In this document: positions 1-5,544 of the stretch, piece by piece
Layout of the letters: each line of letters opens with the position of its first letter
Position numbering within the stretch: position 1 is the first letter of the stretch
NCBI GenBank assembly: GCA_026991065.1
Contig: JALXCG010000398.1
Location: forward strand, 1-6,110
DNA: 6,110 nt
Source of the DNA: JALXCG01 sp026991065 [NCBI: Gemmatimonadota bacterium]
Lineage (GTDB): Bacteria; GCA-2686955
Direction: 5' to 3'
The notes under the pieces: generated by a model
Databases searched by the model: none
Told to the model about the DNA's origin: nothing
The model's input: the letters and a program-made list of their open reading frames with translations, nothing else
Position numbers and translations under genes: made by a program

Positions 1-1
1 C

Positions 2-397
2 AATACCATTCCCAAGGGCACGGCGGACCTCATTCTGAGCATGGAGCCGCTGGAGAGCCTGCGCTACCTGCCCTACCTGGAGGAGGGTGGTGCGGTTCTG
101 ACCGCCGATGACCCGATCACCAATATCCCCGACTATCCGCAACTTGACGAGGTGTTGCGGCAGGTCAGCGACCTACCCCACGGCAAGGTTGTGCCGGCGC
201 TCAAATTGGCGAAGAACGCGGGTTCGGCGCGGGCGACCAATGTGGTGATGGTGGGGGCGGCGTCGGCGCGTCTGCCGCTGCGGCCGGAGACGATCGAGAG
301 CAAGATCGCCGAGATGTTCCAGCGCAAGGGAGAGAAGGTGGTGAAAGCCAACATCTCCGCGTTTCGCGCCGGGCGTGAATTCGGGGCCGGGGTCTGA
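2..397 (+). CDS. iorB: Indolepyruvate:ferredoxin oxidoreductase beta subunit, 3' part (5' end outside window)
   Basis: This is the C-terminal 131 codons of a gene that begins before the window. The frame is open from base 2 and ends at TGA 395-397. The product resembles the small subunit (IorB) of indolepyruvate:ferredoxin oxidoreductase, which with the TPP- and Fe-S-bearing IorA converts aryl pyruvates from aromatic amino acid breakdown to aryl-acetyl-CoA, reducing ferredoxin in the cytoplasm. Supporting stretches are ADLILSMEPLESLRYLPYL, the following T-x-x-x-I-x-N-I-P-x-Y-P segment, and the later ATNVVMVGAASA segment, all in the usual order for this subunit (pyruvate-ferredoxin oxidoreductase gamma family). 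From memory the full protein is about 190-200 residues, so roughly a third is missing. The ATG at 41 is an internal Met, not the start. iorA is expected just upstream but cannot be seen. Another 2-oxoacid oxidoreductase gamma subunit is the main alternative. Confidence 0.85.
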   Translation, partial: NTIPKGTADLILSMEPLESLRYLPYLEEGGAVLTADDPITNIPDYPQLDEVLRQVSDLPHGKVVPALKLAKNAGSARATNVVMVGAASARLPLRPETIESKIAEMFQRKGEKVVKANISAFRAGREFGAGV

Positions 398-562
398 GTT
401 CAGTGGAGCCCGGCACCGCGCTGCCGCGGCTGTGGGGTTTTCCACGATTGCTTCCATGCTCTATGGTAAGAGGGTATTCGCGTTGCCGGGGAGCACGGAA
501 ATCCCGTGTCAGTGGAACACCGCTGGTGCCGGCAATCCCTGTCCGGCCGCTCCGGGGAGTCC
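398..562. other. Spacer between iorB and the diguanylate cyclase gene
   Basis: This 165-nt stretch shows no convincing gene. A short inverted repeat (CGGCA 411-415 with TGCCG 422-426, 6-nt loop) is followed by a GGGGTTTT stretch at 434-441. It could be a weak terminator for iorB, but the stem is only five pairs and the T tract is short. No good sigma-70 promoter was recognised. The frame of the next gene is open back to a GTG at 506, so part of this spacer could be coding if that start were used, but 563 is preferred. Confidence 0.4.
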
Positions 563-1507
563 ATGATCGCTGAATCGCTCTCGCAGACGCGCGTGTTGGT
601 GGCGGAAGATGACACCACTTCACGGCGGATCCTCGAGACCATCCTGCACCGCTGGGGGCTGGACGTGATCAGTGTGGCCGATGGAACCCAAGCCTGGGAG
701 GTCCTGAGCGGCGCGGATGCGCCTTCGCTGGCGGTGCTCGACTGGCTGATGCCGGGCGTGGAGGGGGTGGAGATCTGCCGGCGGCTGCGCCGGTTGGTAA
801 CCGATCGGCCCCCCTATCTGATCATGCTGTCCGCGCGCGACACCAAGGCCGACCTGGTCGAGGCGCTCGATGCGGGAGCCGACGACTACATTACCAAGCC
901 TTTCGATCTGGCTGAACTGCGGGCGCGAATCGGTGTGGGCCGGCGCGTGCTGGCACTCCAGGCGAAACTCGCCTCACTCAATGCGGAGTTGAGCCACCAG
1001 GCGACGCACGACCCGCTCACCGGGATCCTGAATCGTGGCGCCATTCTGGATCTGCTCGAGCGGGAAACCGCGCGCTGTGCGCGCGAGTCCGGGGCACTGA
1101 GTGTCGCGATCTGCGATCTGGACCATTTCAAGTACGTCAACGACACTTATGGGCACCAGACCGGGGACGATGTGCTGTGTGAGTTCGTGCGCCGCGTGGA
1201 AGGGGCGGTGCGCCCCTACGATCGCCTGGGGCGCTATGGTGGCGAGGAGTTTCTGCTGCTGCTGCCGGGGTTGCCGGCGAGCCATGGGGCGCAGGCGTTG
1301 CAGCGCGTGTGCGAAGCGGTCGCGGCGGATCCCTTTGTCGGCCGGGATGGGACGGAATTCTCGGTCACAGTCAGCGTCGGCGGGGTTGCATGGGAGTCGG
1401 GAATCGCCACCGAGCGGCTTCTGGCGGCGGCGGACGAAGCGCTGTATCAAGCCAAGGACACCGGGCGCAATCGGGTGATCTACCGTTCCGGGCTGCGCGG
1501 CGCATGA
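563..1507 (+). CDS. Response regulator with GGDEF output: REC-GGDEF diguanylate cyclase
   Basis: This 314-residue cytoplasmic protein should make cyclic di-GMP from two GTP when its receiver is phosphorylated. REC domain (about residues 9-125): acidic pocket E15-D16-D17, phosphoacceptor D60 in VLDWLMPG, switch S90 and conserved K112 in TKPFD. A helical linker (about 126-147) leads to a GGDEF domain (about 148-310) opening with THDPLTGILNR. It keeps metal ligand D185 in CDLDHFK, the YVNDTYGHQTGDD segment, and signature GGEEF at 226-230. An RxxD inhibitory site (R217-P-Y-D220) lies exactly five residues before the signature, so product inhibition is expected. ATG 563 is chosen because GGGGAG (554-559) precedes it, although only 3 nt away, and because the REC fold starts nine residues later. 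A GTG at 506 would add 19 residues with no domain content. No histidine kinase is in the window. The stop overlaps the next gene's ATG. PleD-like in output, but with a single REC. Confidence 0.93.
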   Translation: MIAESLSQTRVLVAEDDTTSRRILETILHRWGLDVISVADGTQAWEVLSGADAPSLAVLDWLMPGVEGVEICRRLRRLVTDRPPYLIMLSARDTKADLVEALDAGADDYITKPFDLAELRARIGVGRRVLALQAKLASLNAELSHQATHDPLTGILNRGAILDLLERETARCARESGALSVAICDLDHFKYVNDTYGHQTGDDVLCEFVRRVEGAVRPYDRLGRYGGEEFLLLLPGLPASHGAQALQRVCEAVAADPFVGRDGTEFSVTVSVGGVAWESGIATERLLAAADEALYQAKDTGRNRVIYRSGLRGA

Positions 1508-2817
1508 GGCGAGGGGGGAACAGAAGCGACTGGCTGGTGGCCGCGACCTGCCTGGTGTGCCTGAGTGGCGGCTGTGGTCGTGTCGAGCCGGAGTCGCCGA
1601 ATGTTGTCGTGATTGTGATTGATACCCTGCGCGCGGATCACCTGGGGTTCCTGGGCTATCAGCGGGAAACCGCGCCGTTTCTGTCGGATCTGGCCGCCAC
1701 CGGCGCGGTTTTCGAGAATGCGTTTTCCGCTTCCACCTGGACCGCGCCGGCTACCGCAACGCTACTGACGGGCTACTATCCCACTGAGCACGGCGTGGTG
1801 GAAAACTTCTTCGCTCACCGGGAGCGCGCCAAGCAGATCGAGATGACCGGCGGCGCCTTGCTGCCGCTGAATCGGCTGCCGCGCTCACTGCCGATGCTTG
1901 CCGAGCGCATGCGCGATGCCGGTTACGTCACTTATGGGGTGGCGAGCAACATCAACATCGGGCGGGAGATCGGTTTTGATCGGGGGTTTGATCATTTTGA
2001 TGCTCAGGTCGACCAGGATGCTTCGGTCCTGGCGTCCCGAGTTGCTCAGTGGAGCGATGAGTTGCTGCATGGGGATCAGCCCTACTTTCTCTACCTGCAT
2101 TTCAACGATGTTCACTCTCCCTACCATGCCCGGGCGCCCTGGTATATCAACTCGCCGGTTTTTCGCGAGCAACAGATTTCCGCCTACGATAGCGAGATCA
2201 GCTACCTGGATATGGAGCTTCGCCGGATCAGCAAGCTGCTGCAGTGGGACGATCATACCGTGATAGTTGTCGCCTCGGATCATGGCGAGGAGTTTGGCGA
2301 GCACGGCCGCACGGGACACAATTTCAGCCTGCATGACGAACTGATGCACACGCTGCTCCTGCTCCACGGACCGGGAGTGCGGCCGGGTCGCGTGGCCGCC
2401 AACGTGAGCACCATCGACCTGGTGCCGACGATTCTCGATCTGGCCGGGATCGCGGCCGACCCGGCGCTGAAGGGGCATTCACTGGCTGCGGTGGCCACGG
2501 ATGAGGCGTGGGACGGAGACGTCGCGTTCGCGCACCGCCTGGAGCGGGATCAGCGGGGCGATCGTCATCTGTGGGCGGTCGTGGATGGGCCGTGGAAAGC
2601 GATCTCCGGCGGCGGGAAGCTGGAACTCTACAATCTGCGGGAGACTCGGGCCGAACAGGAGGATCTGGCTGCCGCGCATCCGGCTGTCGCCGATACGCTG
2701 GCACGCCGTCTGGAGGAGTTCCAGCGCGGTGCGTTCTCGATCGAGAATGAGCGGATCGAGGTACCTTTGGATCGGGAGGCGCTGGAGCGCCTGCGGAGTC
2801 TTGGCTACGTGGACTGA
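1504..2817 (+). CDS. Sulfatase/alkaline-phosphatase superfamily hydrolase, probable lipoprotein, Thr at the nucleophile position
   Basis: This is a 437-residue protein of the sulfatase/alkaline phosphatase superfamily. The N-terminus has basic residues R2, R3 and R7, a hydrophobic stretch (about 10-20) and a lipobox-like L-S-G-G-C with Cys24, so it is probably exported and lipid-anchored. The fold starts at PNVVVIVIDTLRADHLG (metal ligand D40). The catalytic segment STWTAPATATLLTG aligns with the sulfatase C/S-x-P-S-R motif but has T80-A-P82-A-T84. The formylglycine precursor is thus Thr and the usual Arg is Thr, which argues for a phosphatase, phosphodiesterase or transferase-like enzyme with a Thr nucleophile rather than a classical sulfatase. 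Other supports are SDHGEEFGEHG (D259, H260), the downstream GHNFSLHDELMHTLLLLHGPG segment with H272, and the C-terminal LRSLGYVD, a tail I recall in many bacterial relatives. ATG 1504 overlaps the cyclase stop as ATGA and has no clear ribosome binding site of its own, so translational coupling is likely. The open frame extends back to 1309 only inside the cyclase gene. Substrate unknown. Confidence 0.9.
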   Translation: MRRGGNRSDWLVAATCLVCLSGGCGRVEPESPNVVVIVIDTLRADHLGFLGYQRETAPFLSDLAATGAVFENAFSASTWTAPATATLLTGYYPTEHGVVENFFAHRERAKQIEMTGGALLPLNRLPRSLPMLAERMRDAGYVTYGVASNINIGREIGFDRGFDHFDAQVDQDASVLASRVAQWSDELLHGDQPYFLYLHFNDVHSPYHARAPWYINSPVFREQQISAYDSEISYLDMELRRISKLLQWDDHTVIVVASDHGEEFGEHGRTGHNFSLHDELMHTLLLLHGPGVRPGRVAANVSTIDLVPTILDLAGIAADPALKGHSLAAVATDEAWDGDVAFAHRLERDQRGDRHLWAVVDGPWKAISGGGKLELYNLRETRAEQEDLAAAHPAVADTLARRLEEFQRGAFSIENERIEVPLDREALERLRSLGYVD

Positions 2818-3164
2818 GTTTGCTCCTCAGTGTCGCCCGCACTCCCTCCTTGAAGGAATCCTTGAAGGAATTTCCAGAGCCCGTTGAAATATCTAGCAAG
2901 TTCAGTGGATTTGCCGTAGTCTCCGAAATGAATCTTGCTCTTTTGAATCGCAGGACCCATTCTGCGGCCGCTGCCTGGAGTTTTCGCGGGGGTTTCAGGC
3001 CTGGGACGGCGCTCTTGCAGGAACGACCTACGCGTTACCGGCGATTCGCCAATTGCCTGGCGCGGGCTGGGGTCCGGCGACCATAGTTCACTTCAGTCGG
3101 CCTCTCCTTTGGATCTGGTGGCGATCGCAGAGGTGGAATCCGCTGAACAACCGGAATCTGGTCC
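2818..3164. other. 347-nt spacer between the sulfatase-like gene and the PKD-like lipoprotein gene
   Basis: No convincing gene was found here. The only sizeable open frame (from a TTG at 2820, ending at 3086) is Arg-rich at its end, matches no family I know and has no ribosome binding site. The stretch 2841-2955 is visibly more AT-rich than the coding DNA around it, as expected for regulatory DNA. Its contents include a 6-bp stem (ACTGAG 2813-2818 with CTCAGT 2826-2831) overlapping the sulfatase stop codon with no T tract after it, the tandem 12-mer at 2847-2870, and short palindromes GGCGATTCGCC (3040-3050) and GCGATCGC (3121-3128). A promoter for the next gene is expected here, but no hexamer pair matched well enough to call. 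Confidence 0.5.
2847..2870. repeat. Tandem duplicate of a palindromic 12-mer
   Basis: TCCTTGAAGGAA occurs twice in direct succession (2847-2858 and 2859-2870). The first 11 bases of each copy form an odd-length palindrome, TCCTT-G-AAGGA, so the block is also an imperfect palindrome centred at 2858. GGAA-T-TTCC (2867-2875) extends the symmetry. It lies 30 nt after the sulfatase-like gene and about 295 nt before the next start. The repeat itself is directly visible. Whether it is an operator, part of a transcript-end hairpin, or chance duplication cannot be told from the sequence. Confidence 0.75.
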
Positions 3165-4223
3165 ATGTCGCGAGTGTGGATCTGCGCCTCAATGGTGCTT
3201 GCTACAATGATGGTTTCCGGGTGCGGTGATATCCAACCGGCACCCAGTGCTCCCGTGCCGAACCGTGCCCCTTCGGTCAGCTTGATCGGCCCGCAGTTTG
3301 TGGTGGAAGGCGATTCCATTCGAGTGGAGGCGATCGCCTCCGATCCGGATGAGGATCTCCTGAGCTTCGAGTGGAGTTCCTCGGAACCGACCGATCTGAT
3401 TCGCGATCGTTTTGATCGCAAGACTACAATTCTGATCGGTTTCCCGGGAGTCCACAACTTGCGCGTGACGGTGAGCGATGGTGAAGCGCTGGCAGAGGAT
3501 GTTCTGTCGACCACGGTGTCACCGTCGCCGTTGCCGCCGGCGGCGGAGTTCGACCCCACCCGACTCGTGGTCTACGCAGCGTCGGCGGTCAACCAGATCA
3601 GTCTCAATCAACCCTGGGTCACCGGGCTCCCGGAGCCCGGCATGGCCGCTCCCGCGCCGCTTTCGATCCCCGGGATCCGCATCGCCAACGATCGCTGGGA
3701 TTTCGATCTCACTGCGATCGCTGATCATCCCCGTTTCCAGGCGCATCTGCGCCGGTTTGATCCGGCATTTCCCGATTCTGCGTCTTGGGCGATTGTCGAC
3801 AGCGCGGTCGTGTTGCCTGATGACGCGGTTTTTGGTCTGGCCACTTTCCCCGATGGAGAATACTGCCAGTGGAATCCGGGGCCGGAGGCGCCGCCCGCTT
3901 GCGCCGACACGACGTTTCAAATGGCGGTGCGCCTGGCGGAACCGAATCGCACGCTGATCTGGGTCCCGGGGGTGCAGGACGGCACCGAGTTCATGCTCTA
4001 CTGCTATGGTGAATCGAGCGGGGAAGAGTTGCCCTGGACGCCGATGGTCGCTGTCGCGCAGTCCGAGCTGGTGCGGTGGCGTCATCCGGGGCTTCTGGAT
4101 GAGCGTTACCTCTACTGGAACGTGCAGCGCCTGGACAATGGCGACATGGGCTGTGCGCTGGCCGGCGCGCCCGGAGTTGCCTGCGACAGTTCCGATATCT
4201 GCTCGTTCAAACGCTATTTTTGA
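3165..4223 (+). CDS. Lipoprotein with one PKD/Ig-like domain and an unrecognised Cys-rich C-terminal region
   Basis: This 352-residue protein is probably exported and lipidated. Its N-terminus is MSRVWICASMVLATMMVSGC, a type II signal peptide with Arg3, a hydrophobic core and lipobox V-S-G-C at Cys20, followed by a Pro-rich linker (about 24-35). Residues about 35-118 look like a PKD/cadherin-like beta-sandwich: a strand after RAPSVSLIGP, ASDPDEDLLSFEW (residues 58-70, resembling the DPDxDxL calcium-site signature of such repeats), and closing VHNLRVTVSDGEA. The rest (about 125-352) matches no family I know. It has six cysteines (234, 246, 280, 330, 340, 346), enough for three disulfides after export, and is rich in Trp, Pro and Asp. 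ATG 3165 is the first start in the open frame and gives the best signal peptide, although no strong ribosome binding site precedes it. The stop is 68 nt before the next gene's start, suggesting co-expression. A surface binding or adhesion role is a guess. Confidence 0.8.
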   Translation: MSRVWICASMVLATMMVSGCGDIQPAPSAPVPNRAPSVSLIGPQFVVEGDSIRVEAIASDPDEDLLSFEWSSSEPTDLIRDRFDRKTTILIGFPGVHNLRVTVSDGEALAEDVLSTTVSPSPLPPAAEFDPTRLVVYAASAVNQISLNQPWVTGLPEPGMAAPAPLSIPGIRIANDRWDFDLTAIADHPRFQAHLRRFDPAFPDSASWAIVDSAVVLPDDAVFGLATFPDGEYCQWNPGPEAPPACADTTFQMAVRLAEPNRTLIWVPGVQDGTEFMLYCYGESSGEELPWTPMVAVAQSELVRWRHPGLLDERYLYWNVQRLDNGDMGCALAGAPGVACDSSDICSFKRYF

Positions 4224-4280
4224 TGCGGCTGTCCTTGCCGATGCGTGCTCTACTCCCATCGCCTCTGCTGCCCCCAGTGC

Positions 4281-4285
4281 GGAGA
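4281..4285 (+). promoter_or_regulatory. Ribosome binding site that sets the start at 4292
   Basis: GGAGA lies 6 nt before ATG 4292. It supports that start over the upstream in-frame starts, TTG 4220 and ATG 4223, of which the latter shares one base with the previous gene's stop. The downstream start also puts a clean signal peptide at the N-terminus. Confidence 0.75.
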
Positions 4286-4291
4286 TTTGAC

Positions 4292-5317
4292 ATGTCTTGC
4301 CGACTTCTGCTCGCGGCGCTGTTGACGATTTCGTCCGCCACCTTCGCCGCTACGACCCAAGCTATCGTTTCCCCCAACAAACCGACTTTGGCCCTGCAGG
4401 TCGATTACGGCGCGGGGGAATACGAGATGGATGCCTCTTCCGCCGCGTCGGTTCAGGCTCTGGCGGATCAACTGGCCGCGCGCGTTGCCGCGGGTGATGC
4501 GATCGGGATGACTCTCCAGGCCGCCGCCGACAACCTGCCCTATTCGGGTGGCAACGGGAACCTGGCGGCGCTGCGTTTGGGAGGTGTCGCGACCGTTTTC
4601 GAGGCGGCTTTGCGCGCTCATCTTGGCCAGGGGAACGGGCTCGCGGCCGAGATTGATACTTCGCCCTGGCTGTGTCAGCAGATTCTGACCGGCCAGCCGG
4701 AGGGGCAGCGCTTTGTCCGCGTCTGGGTCTACGAGGGGGGCTTTCAGACCGTGCAGGTGGCAACGCCAGAGCTTCCCGACAGCCTGGTGACCGAGAGAGA
4801 ACTGGAGGAGCGTCTTTCGGTCTTCTCCGGTTTCCGCGAGTTGTTGGATCAGGCGCTGCGCAGTGATGACAACGTGGCGTTGCGGTTCAGCGCCGGTGTT
4901 CTCTACGACGACATGGTCGATGCGGCGGGGCCGGAGTTCGGCGCTCGCCTGCTCTTCTTCTTGGATGGCGAGGAGCCTTACTACATCTCTGCCGGTGGGT
5001 CGGTTGCCGCACTGGACGGCGATGCCTGCTGGCGCTTCGGTGGGGCACTGGGCTGGGACCCGGGGCGCTATGACTTGGCGCTTGAGTATCGGCGAACGCT
5101 CTATGCGCCGGCGCAGTACCGCAATGACGCGGGTGGTATCACCCAAAACTATCGGGCTCACGCGCACACGATCGGGCTGCGTGGCGAATGGCGTTTCGGC
5201 AGCCATTTCGCGCTTTTGGGCGAGCTTTATCGCGGCTCGGGCTATCGCCTCGAAGGCCCCAGTGTCGAGAGCTACCACAACACCGGTGCCGCCGCCGGGT
5301 TGGGGCTGGCCTTCTAA
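4292..5317 (+). CDS. Exported protein: N-terminal OmpA-like domain followed by C-terminal outer-membrane beta-barrel-like region
   Basis: This is a 341-residue protein with a type I signal peptide (MSCRLLLAALLTISSATFA, likely cut after Ala19). Residues about 34-150 have the beta-alpha-beta-alpha-beta order of an OmpA C-terminal domain: strand LALQVDYG, helix SAASVQALADQLAARVAAG, strand AIGMTLQAAAD, helix NLAALRLGGVATVFEAALRAHLG, then strand QRFVRVWVYEGG, which resembles the usual RRVEI strand. D80 and R95 are 15 residues apart, matching the Asp and Arg that bind diaminopimelate in OmpA-family proteins. Residues about 194-341 alternate polar and hydrophobic residues in repeated strands with short turns, rich in Gly, Tyr and aromatics, ending in LGLAF with a terminal Phe as in many barrel proteins. 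About eight strands would fit. The sequence is divergent and I do not recognise the family. A longer start at 4223 would add 23 residues before the signal peptide and is unlikely. It may form a unit with the upstream lipoprotein. Confidence 0.72.
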   Translation: MSCRLLLAALLTISSATFAATTQAIVSPNKPTLALQVDYGAGEYEMDASSAASVQALADQLAARVAAGDAIGMTLQAAADNLPYSGGNGNLAALRLGGVATVFEAALRAHLGQGNGLAAEIDTSPWLCQQILTGQPEGQRFVRVWVYEGGFQTVQVATPELPDSLVTERELEERLSVFSGFRELLDQALRSDDNVALRFSAGVLYDDMVDAAGPEFGARLLFFLDGEEPYYISAGGSVAALDGDACWRFGGALGWDPGRYDLALEYRRTLYAPAQYRNDAGGITQNYRAHAHTIGLRGEWRFGSHFALLGELYRGSGYRLEGPSVESYHNTGAAAGLGLAF

Positions 5318-5336
5318 AAGCTCTTGCATCACCCGG

Positions 5337-5390
5337 TTCAGCCGCCGGCGTGCCCTGACCGTGGCCGGCGCTGAATTTGCCCATTTTTTT
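5337..5390 (+). terminator. Probable intrinsic terminator after the OmpA-like/barrel gene
   Basis: The left arm TTCAGC (5337-5342) plus GCCGGC (5344-5349), with C5343 bulged, pairs with GCCGGC (5364-5369) plus GCTGAA (5370-5375): twelve base pairs with a 14-nt loop. TTT follows the stem at once, and a run of seven T lies at 5384-5390. The stem begins 20 nt after the TAA. The main T tract is 8 nt from the stem base, a little far for an ideal terminator, which lowers confidence slightly. Confidence 0.7.
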
Positions 5391-5470
5391 GGACGACCCC
5401 TTTCATTGAGCCCCTTGGCGGGTGCAATGGGAGTGCGTCGTCCTCTCTTTTTCTCTTTGTGCGCACTCCC
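5391..5470 (+). promoter_or_regulatory. Cluster of inverted repeats, possible structured leader or second terminator before the protease gene
   Basis: Three inverted repeats sit in 80 nt. GGACGAC (5391-5397) pairs with GTCGTCC (5437-5443) and encloses CATTG (5404-5408) with CAATG (5425-5429), which can stack near CCC (5411-5413) with GGG (5420-5422). The outer stem is followed by a pyrimidine-rich tract (5444-5458) containing TTTTT, so it could be a second terminator. GGGAGTGCG (5429-5437) can instead pair with CGCACTCCC (5462-5470) around a pyrimidine-rich loop. This cannot form together with the outer stem except as a pseudoknot. The pairings are directly visible; the function is inferred. 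No known riboswitch class was recognised. Confidence 0.4.
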
Positions 5471-5535
5471 CGGACAGCGGCCGGTGATGACCGCGGCGGT
5501 GTGCGCGCACCTGCCACGGAATTCGGCCCTACGGC

Positions 5536-5540
5536 GGAGA
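5536..5540 (+). promoter_or_regulatory. Ribosome binding site of the protease gene
   Basis: GGAGA lies 4 nt before ATG 5545, the start that gives a complete signal peptide. The spacing is short but acceptable. Confidence 0.65.
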
Positions 5541-5544
5541 TCCG

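Noticed and set aside
1309-1503. An upstream extension of the sulfatase-like gene into the cyclase gene
   Set aside because: These 65 codons overlap the conserved GGDEF domain in another frame and would bury the lipoprotein signal peptide. The ATGA start at 1504 fits better.
2777-2792. Inverted repeat AGGCGCT-GG-AGCGCCT near the end of the sulfatase-like gene
   Set aside because: It lies within the coding sequence for the conserved C-terminal tail, has a 2-nt gap too short for a good hairpin loop, and no T tract follows.
2820-3086. A possible 88-residue small protein in the spacer after the sulfatase-like gene
   Set aside because: It starts at TTG inside the hairpin overlapping the sulfatase stop, lacks a ribosome binding site, and contains the tandem repeat. 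An internal ATG at 2928 gives only 52 Arg-rich residues with no motif.
3519-4259. A 246-codon - strand frame opposite the PKD-like lipoprotein gene
   Set aside because: The Arg-rich product has no recognisable domain, and the + strand gene has a clear lipoprotein signal and PKD-like signature.
4250-5332. A 360-codon open frame on the - strand opposite the OmpA-like/barrel gene
   Set aside because: It mirrors the + strand gene almost exactly, as happens in GC-rich coding DNA. The + frame has a ribosome binding site, signal peptide, OmpA-like residues, terminal Phe and a terminator, while the - frame product is Arg/Gln-rich with no motif.
5377-5406. A possible promoter before the protease: TTGCCC (5377-5382) and TTTCAT (5401-5406), 18 nt apart
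   Set aside because: Each hexamer matches the sigma-70 consensus at only about four of six positions, and both overlap the terminator and stem A, so the match is not better than chance.
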